Source of the DNA: Zizania palustris
Taxonomy: Eukaryota; Streptophyta; Magnoliopsida; Poales; Poaceae
Assembly: GCA_019279435.1 (NCBI GenBank)
Contig: JAAALK010000286.1
Span: 48,184,289-48,248,288 of the forward strand
Direction of reading: 5' to 3'
DNA length: 64,000 nt
Under the pieces are notes generated by a model that was not told the origin of the DNA, ran no database searches, and saw nothing but the letters and a program-made list of their open reading frames with translations. Each line of letters starts with the position of its first letter. The stretch's first letter is position 1. A program made the translations under genes and the position numbers. Shown here piece after piece: positions 58,100 to 64,000 of the stretch.

Positions 58100-58800
58100 T
58101 TGGCAATCAAATATGCCCTAGCTCTCGTCGTATGTGGAGCACCACCCTTTCACGCCCGAGGAGGACAATGCCATCATTCGCGCGCACACCAAGTTCGACA
58201 ACAAGTGGGCCTCCATCGCTTGCCTCCTTGTTGGTTGGCCGTCGGATTGACAACGCCATTAAGAACCACTAGAACTCCACGCTCAAGCGCAAGTACCACT
58301 CGGCTTCCTCCTCCTCCATGGTTGCGTCGGCCAATGACGTCGATGACAACCTGCTTATGCGTCGCCCGCTCAAGCGCACCGGCAGCGACGGCCACTAGGG
58401 TATCTATGCCGCCATCGCCCTCGAGCTCCAACCTTAGTGACTCCAGCCACCACAGCCCTCAAGCATGCCATCCTCACCCAAGCACCAACACCAGTGGAGC
58501 GGTGGTGACGCGCATGGCATAGGTCGTAGCTACGTTAGCATGGGTTAGAACCTAGGGGCATGGCTGTGTGCCTGTGTCGAATGAGGGGTGGAAGATGAAC
58601 ATTACAACACATGGGGAAGGGCATTGTGGACAATACAAAATATTAGAACTTGCGGGTGAGGCCATAGTCGTTGATTGTGTATAAAATAGTATGTGAGAGT
58701 GTATCTCTGAATAATAATGATATGGAGGTAAATAGTGAAATAGTAATAACATTTTTTTTATGTTTTCGAAGATAACAGTGGCATAGATAACGATTAACCC
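58100..58800. mobile_element. MULE remnant carrying a MYB fragment
   Basis: The right end '...gataacagtggcatagataacgattaaccc' (58800) and about 180 bases inside it match the right end of the intron-1 MULE at 46451-47247 ('...aataacggtggcatagaagccattaaccc'). No left terminus was found, so it is truncated or its limits are unclear. Confidence 0.65.
58134..58520 (+). pseudogene. R2R3-MYB (subgroup 22, MYB44-type) gene fragment, broken
   Basis: The plus strand reads VEHHPFTPEEDNAIIRAHTK, FDNKWASIACLLVG, and after a frameshift near 58245 RIDNAIKNH-stop-NSTLKRKY. This is an R3 MYB repeat ('FT-EED--II-AH--FGNKWA-IA-LL-GRTDNAIKNHWNSTLKRK') in which the Trp codon of KNHW has become TAG. Past another shift comes PPSPSSSNLSDSSHHS, the C-terminal style of MYB44/70/73/77 proteins. 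The R2 repeat and the start are missing. These factors act in stress and auxin signalling; this piece is dead and probably transposon-borne. Confidence 0.82.
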
Positions 58801-59185
58801 TAAATTGTTGGATAAATTCCTATATTTTATAAATTAAGGTGATATATTCTTAAGTAGATCATATCATGTTACTAATGTTTACATAAGCATGATCAAGATT
58901 GAATAGAAATTTTGCAAGCTTCATAGATTATCCCCTGGTCTCATTTTGTTGAAAGTGTGCTAGGGGCACTTGTCGGTGAGTAAGAACACTTGCCCTGTTT
59001 CATTGTGAGAAGCCCGTCCACTTCCTGTTAAAACAGAGGGAAAAAAGGCTTATAGTTTCGAAACAGACAAATATAAGATATATGAATTTAAGTTTTATAA
59101 TATTTATTTAAGAGTTTAAACGAATAAATTTAATACATACACAGATTTAAAATAATTTTTCCGATAACTTAAAATCGGACTCACA
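58801..59185. other. 3' flank of the BEL1-like gene
   Basis: AT-rich, no gene. It should contain the 3'UTR of the minus-strand gene ending at 59186. Confidence 0.5.
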
Positions 59186-60969
59186 CTAAGAGGACGAAGC
59201 GCCGTCACCGCCGGAGACGGAGCCGGAGTCACCGGAGAACTCGTCGCTGTATGTCTCCTCCGCCATGGGCTTCCGCAGCCGCACCCGCGCGTCGATGAAC
59301 CAGTTTGATATCTGCGTGAAAATATATAGTTTTTTTTGTTTATTTACATTAGCAGAAGTACTAATAATGACAGTTGATTAGTATATACTTGGATTCTGCT
59401 TAGTCCAGTGGTCACTGCCAGCATGAGCTTCTCGTTGTCAGTCGGATAACTGCATATTGAAATGAAAACTGTTAGCTAGATTACATTTTTTTTCAGACTT
59501 CAGATATAAAAAAATCGTGAAAAATATGCTTTCTGCTACTGATTTATCGTTTTCAATCCCGAGAGAAGAAAAAATTGACCTAAAAGATTTTGTGTGATGT
59601 GACCAAAGGAAGCCTTGTCTTTTTGGAAAAAAAAACTGAGCATTTTTATTACTCCGCTCAGTTTTACAAGGTGTATTTTGATTCAAAAAGTCAAATTTTG
59701 AAGATTTTGACCAACTATTAGTGATCATAGCGATAGATTTATGCTTTAAAATGCTTTCATCTCATGCTAATTTTGTAAACATTAAGAATATATTTTAATA
59801 GAAATTAATGATCAAAGTTTAGTTTCGAGTTAAAATACATATTATAAAAGTAAACGGAACGAGTATTAGAAATGGTCATTTTCTTGATTTTTAGATAACA
59901 TATATTTTTGAAATAAGGTCAGAAAATTCAAGGAAAAACGTGACATTATTATATTGAACGCTTACGGGTGGAAGAAATGGTCGAAAAGCCATGCCCGGAG
60001 GACGGCCTCACGGCCACCGAGTCCTCCGGCAATCCCCGGAGCGGCATCCACGCCTGCTCCGCCGCCGCCGCATGCTTCGTCCGCCGGACCACTCTGTTAA
60101 CAATCTCATCATCATCATCCTCGTCGCCGTCGCTCCATTCGTTCTCCACCTCCACCTGGCCGTTCTGCGCCAAACGTAGCAACGCCGACCTTCTGGCCGC
60201 TGCGGTGGTGTGGAGCCTGAGCTTGCGCAGTATGGCGCGCCGCAGGTTGCCAAAGTGGCGCGACATGGCCTGCGCCATAAGGGCCGTGTACCCGGCCGTC
60301 GCGCCGGCGCCCCCGAGCGCCGGTTCGAACGATGCCGCCACCCGGCTCAGCTCACCGAAGTAGTGCTCGTGCCGGCTCTCCAGCTGCGGGCAGCTCAGCG
60401 GCGAGAAGCGCCATGGGTTAGTTACTCGCAGCAACTCCATGGAGGAGATCAGATAAGGTTATCCGATAGGAGGGAGTGGTACGGACCTCGCTGAGAAGGC
60501 TGAGGAGCTTGGCTTGAACGCCGCCGCCGCCGGTGTTCTTGCCGTCGTATGGGAAGTTCGCCGCTTCCCGAGCGTGATCGCCAACCTCGAACTGTCCGTC
60601 CACTTTCAACGCCTCGTCGTTGCCTCTCGCTCTCGCGGCGGCGCCGTCGCCCACGGCCACCTCTCCCATGGACACCGCCTCGCTCAGCAGCTCCTGCACC
60701 GGCAGCAGGTACCGGGAGCCGCGCAGCGTCGACACCATCGTCGCCGGCGAGACGGCACACGAGCAGCAGCCGTGCGAGCGGCTGCCGACGATGCCTTCAG
60801 CTGCCCCCGAGCTCCACCCGTCGGGCTGATGGCTCTCGGCGCCGGCGGTGATCTTCTCATACGGCTGGCTCCGGCGGCCCGGAGAAGCCGCGCCGGCCAG
60901 CGCCGGGCTGTGGTGCAGCTGGCAGTGGCCGCCACATAGCTGAGAATAAAGCTGCTTGTTGGTCACCAT
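59186..60969 (-). pseudogene. BEL1-like (TALE) homeodomain gene, frameshifted in exon 2
   Basis: Minus-strand exons 60969-60487, 60383-59966, 59449-59389, 59311-59186 with good splice sites. Exon 1: MVTNKQLYSQ..., SRYLLPVQELLSEAV (SKY-type) and AKLLSLLSE. Exon 2: the BELL domain (ESRHEHYFGELSRVAASFEP, YTALMAQAMSRHFGNLRRAI), then WMPLRGLPEDSVAV. There 8 extra bases (a gaggccgt duplicate, about 60005-60020) throw the frame out; without them it would continue LRAWLFDHFFHPYPTDNEKL through perfect joins. As written, translation stops in exon 3, before most of the homeodomain. Exon 4 encodes ISNWFIDARVRLRKP: the invariant homeodomain Asn (WFIN) is Asp. Intact BELL proteins pair with KNOX factors to control meristems and organ shape. 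Either a recent pseudogene or, less likely, an assembly error plus a true substitution. Confidence 0.85.
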
Positions 60970-61697
60970 GTCAGCTAGCTCAGCTCGTGATCTTGAGATC
61001 GATAACGACCAGCTGCAAGCAACTTACTACCTAAGAGTGTGACAATGCAATGTGAGTGACCTGAAACTATTTTCAGTGCAAATTACCAAAGATAACAATC
61101 TACCAAACTGAAAATGACAACAAAATCAATTGCTTAATAAGCATAATTACAATGATGTCTGATACTCTGATCAGAATTAGGAGATTAACCACACATATTT
61201 GACAGGCAAACAAGGTGCATACCTCTTGTCTTAGTTAACTGCTGGCAGTAGCAATACAGAACTAGAGGTAGAGAGAACCAAATGGTTATGCCAACACTAC
61301 ATGCATATGTACCACAAAAGAGGCAAGCTAGAAAGGACTTCACCACTGCACATATGTAAACACTCCATAGTGCTGCATACATACTGCTACTCAGGTAGCT
61401 GGCTAGGTTGGCCATTTCACTGTACACCTTGGACCATCTTTGCATTGAAACATCTTTGCAACTTTACTGCTAGTAGCTCATTTCTATACTAGTTGCTGCT
61501 ACTACACTACTGCTACATGCTCAGGAGTACTATCATGTCTCCTCTCCTACCTGTCTGCCTTTGCTGGGTAGCTTTTCTTGGGGACCGCATATGCATTGTG
61601 CTATGCTTGCTAGTTAGCTCCCTGTGTGCTGCCTAGCTGCAATTGCAAGGGCATACACTACTGTAAGTCGATCTGTAACTGCATTCACCCACAGAGA
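60970..61697. other. 5' region of the BEL1-like gene
   Basis: On the minus strand 'ttgcttgcag' near 61013 could be the acceptor of a leader intron, common in BELL genes. No protein gene seen. Confidence 0.45.
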
Positions 61698-61845
61698 CAG
61701 GGGCGGAGCTCAATAGAGCTAAGGGGGTAAAAAAAATTTAGTGTATATTGGCAATTTTTTACCCTTTGTGCACCCTCTTAAATTAAATATGGTGTACCGT
61801 TTAAAGTGGTGCACCCCTTTCAATTTTTCTCTAGCTCCGCCACTG
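61698..61845. mobile_element. Short hAT-type MITE, 8-bp TSD CACAGAGA
   Basis: 148 bases. Starts caggggcggagct and ends agctccgccactg, flanked by the exact 8-base repeat CACAGAGA (61690-61697 and 61846-61853). Inner 'gtgcaccctctt' and 'gtgcacccctt' words. Confidence 0.9.
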
Positions 61846-62059
61846 CACAGAGAGAGACACATCACACACTACTAGTGTGTGTGGGAGAGGCAAATTACCA
61901 TGTCCTTGCAAGTTGCAACACATATAGTAGATTAATACTATGATTATCAAGCTAGTAAATGTGGTTTTTTAAGACTGGTTACATGTGTTGTACTAGAATC
62001 TCAAGAAAGGGCAAGCAATGCACACTGTTTTGTGTAGCTGTCCTAACGTATGGAAAGCC

Positions 62060-62480
62060 CAGAGGCTTTTTTCTTGGGATTTTTTTTAAAATAATATTTT
62101 TTAAAAAAAAATCAAATATATATGCCCGTTTGAAAAATTTACAAAACTAATATGCGGTCGGTACTTGAAGTGCCGACTGGATGTCACGTCAGCTTCAGTC
62201 GGCACTTCAACAGTCGACTGGTGCCGACTGCGCCACGTCAGCTCCAGTTGGCAAGTGCCGATTGTAGCTGACTGTGGCAAAATCTGATATGGGGTCAGCA
62301 TCTAGTCGGTGCTTGAAGTGCCAACTGGAGCTGACGTGACCCCAGTCGGCACTTGAAGTACCGACTGGAGATCAAGTCACATTTCAAGTGCCGACCGCAT
62401 GCTACTTCTGCAATTTTTTAAAATGAGTATACAGATTTGAATTTTTTTAAAAAAAATTATGTAAAAAAATTCTTTTCTGG
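62060..62480. repeat. Palindromic array in an inverted-repeat element
   Basis: Outer arms 'aaactaatatgcggtcggtacttgaag' and the complement of 'cacttgaaatg'-side 'gccgaccgcatgctact' pair. Between them the word agtcggcacttgaagtgccgact and partial forms repeat about seven times in both orientations, with 'gctgacgtgac' / 'gtcacgtcagc' spacers. The layout resembles a small DNA transposon; the class and target duplication were not resolved. Confidence 0.7.
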
Positions 62481-63384
62481 GTGCCTGCATCTTCTGTTGC
62501 TGGCTGGCTAAAAGCCAGCTGATTCATGCTTGGAGAGTTTGGACTTTGGAGTACACATGACATGCAGAGAGACCCGTGCATGGCACCAAGCAAAAGCAGC
62601 AAGCACTTTGGTCTTTCTGCAGTATCTATCTACTAAAGTACTTACTACCTGTGTGTGTACTTGCATCATGCATGCAAAGGGTAACAGACTTACAAAGCGT
62701 GGCATACACATAAATGGATAGATAGATACATCAGTCACACATCAACAGGTGATCAGTTCTTAGAGAGAGGTGAATAGGAGGTGGAGGTCAAAATACAGTT
62801 TTTGGGAGGTGTCATTGAGAGGAGTTGTCCAGTGATTGATTGGACTGATCCTAAGAGAGGGAGGAGGAGGGTGCTGTTTGTTTCCTGGGGCAGTGGTGCC
62901 TTTTTGTTCAGGTGATCTCTACAGTGCCGTTCAAACCGGCCTGATTTGAGCTTTGAATTGGCGACTTTTGACCTATCAGGTCACGCGTATCACCTTCCAA
63001 ATGTTTTTTTATATGCTCTCTGGTAGCAACACTGTACAGTATCAGTTTTTTCTATTGAAAAAAATATATAGTATCGGTTCCACTGAAAATAAAGAACTCT
63101 AACATATACAATAGCTTGGAAATTGATGAGGACTAGACTGCAGCCTGATGCCCTGATGCTTTCAGCCATCGAAATGTCAAAAATCAAGTAAAATAGATGC
63201 CAATTTAAACCATCGGATAAACAAGTTGTGTTGTTCATTTTTCCCCAGCTGTGCCCATGCACAGACTGCACAAAGGTGCTCTGCCGACACAGCAAGTCAG
63301 AGATAGAGAAGACAAGAAAAAAAATAAAAAGAAATATACATGCAAACACCAATTAAAAGGACATGCCAAAATGCAATCTTCTTA
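62481..63384. other. Intergenic, no gene
   Basis: The minus-strand frame at 62990-63352 is AT-rich and hydrophobic without a family match. Confidence 0.5.
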
Positions 63385-63668
63385 GGCCCGGTTTCACCTT
63401 GTAAACTTTAGGGACTAAAGTTTAGTTTCTTTTAGTCCCTAAAATATAGTGACTAAAAGTGACTAAACTTTAATTCCTAAACTTTAGCCATTTAGTCACC
63501 GTAAGATTGCTAAAAGGGGATTAAAGGGTACTAATGACAGAGAATACCTCTCATTAATATCCTCTCGGGATGAGGCAAAAGGTATTTGTAGTCATTTATT
63601 AGAGGTAGTTTGGTATTTATTCACTCATTTAATAACTTTTAGTCCGTAGAACTAAACAAATAGTGACT
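63385..63668. mobile_element. Tourist-like MITE of the 'ggactaaagtttagt' type
   Basis: Starts ggcccggtttcacc next to TTA and carries 'gggactaaagtttagt', 'actaaactttaattcct' and 'ttttagtccgtagaactaaac'. It is related to the outer element at 21.6-22.2 kb. The right limit is approximate. Confidence 0.65.
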
Positions 63669-64000
63669 AAATACTAACAGAAAAGCATTCATTCATCTGG
63701 GCATCTGGCCGGATTTCCCAATTAATTCAGACTTCGCAATCTGCCAATTTCCAATAAGACGGAGAAAGCGTTTCAATCCACCCAATTCGTACAAACCTAA
63801 CGAATCAGATTGGCCCTAACCGCAGCAGAGGTAACCGAATCCGTGACAAATCACACAGCTGACAGCCAGCCAGCTCATCCAGTTCCTCTATAATTGACTA
63901 GTGGTTGGTGAGCCTTCAAACTCATCAAACTTCCCTGGCCCACATGACAACCACAGGAGCGCATTTACTAGTACAGAATGCACCACTGACTGACCACTCA
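63669..64000. other. Window end, nothing recognised
   Basis: GC-moderate sequence without a supported frame. It may be the upstream region of a gene outside the window. Confidence 0.4.

Overview
This is nuclear DNA from a grass. The genes are intron-bearing plant genes with very GC-rich exons set in AT-rich flanks, and the mobile elements are typical of grasses: CACTA, hAT, Mutator-like, Tourist- and Stowaway-type MITEs, and gypsy LTRs. The CACTA element built on 'gccgagtg' subterminal repeats suggests a panicoid grass such as a sorghum, maize or millet relative, but the species cannot be fixed from sequence alone. No tRNA, rRNA, CRISPR array or bacterial feature was seen.

Layout. 1-3.7 kb is the 3' part of a decayed CACTA transposon. 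5.1-11.65 kb looks like one long Mutator-like element (Pack-MULE) carrying broken pieces of four host genes: PPR, UBP12/13-type MATH, CCCH zinc finger, and proteasome subunit RPN5. 12.2-12.7 kb holds a small conserved plant protein gene on the minus strand. 14.5-18.1 kb has a Tourist MITE, a truncated gypsy element and a frameshifted glycine/cysteine-rich protein relic. 19.0-21.2 kb is a non-autonomous CACTA with a perfect TCA target duplication. 22.45-22.9 kb is a VQ-motif gene. 23.3-28 kb is mostly MITEs. 28.3-30.2 kb is an RMA/RNF5-like RING ubiquitin ligase gene with a 5'UTR intron. 32-36.3 kb is a MITE cluster. 37.9-39.1 kb is an intronless GT8 (GATL-type) glycosyltransferase gene. 41.5-42.0 kb is a solo LTR. 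45.4-55.3 kb is a 9-kb ankyrin-TPR gene with three DNA transposons in its introns. 55.55-57.9 kb is a hAT-type element. 58.1-58.8 kb is a MULE remnant with an R2R3-MYB piece. 59.2-61.0 kb is a BEL1-like homeobox gene whose frame is broken.

The host genes do not form a pathway; they are separate loci (ubiquitin ligase, cell-wall glycosyltransferase, VQ regulator, ankyrin-TPR adaptor, TALE homeobox) in transposon-rich DNA. The main themes are repeated capture of gene fragments by Mutator-like elements, two unrelated transposons (CACTA at 19 kb, hAT at 55.5 kb) that share a diverged ~0.5-kb internal tandem module in opposite orientation, and a homeobox gene that has lost its frame and its invariant homeodomain Asn. 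All calls come from reading and translating the sequence; no database search was run.
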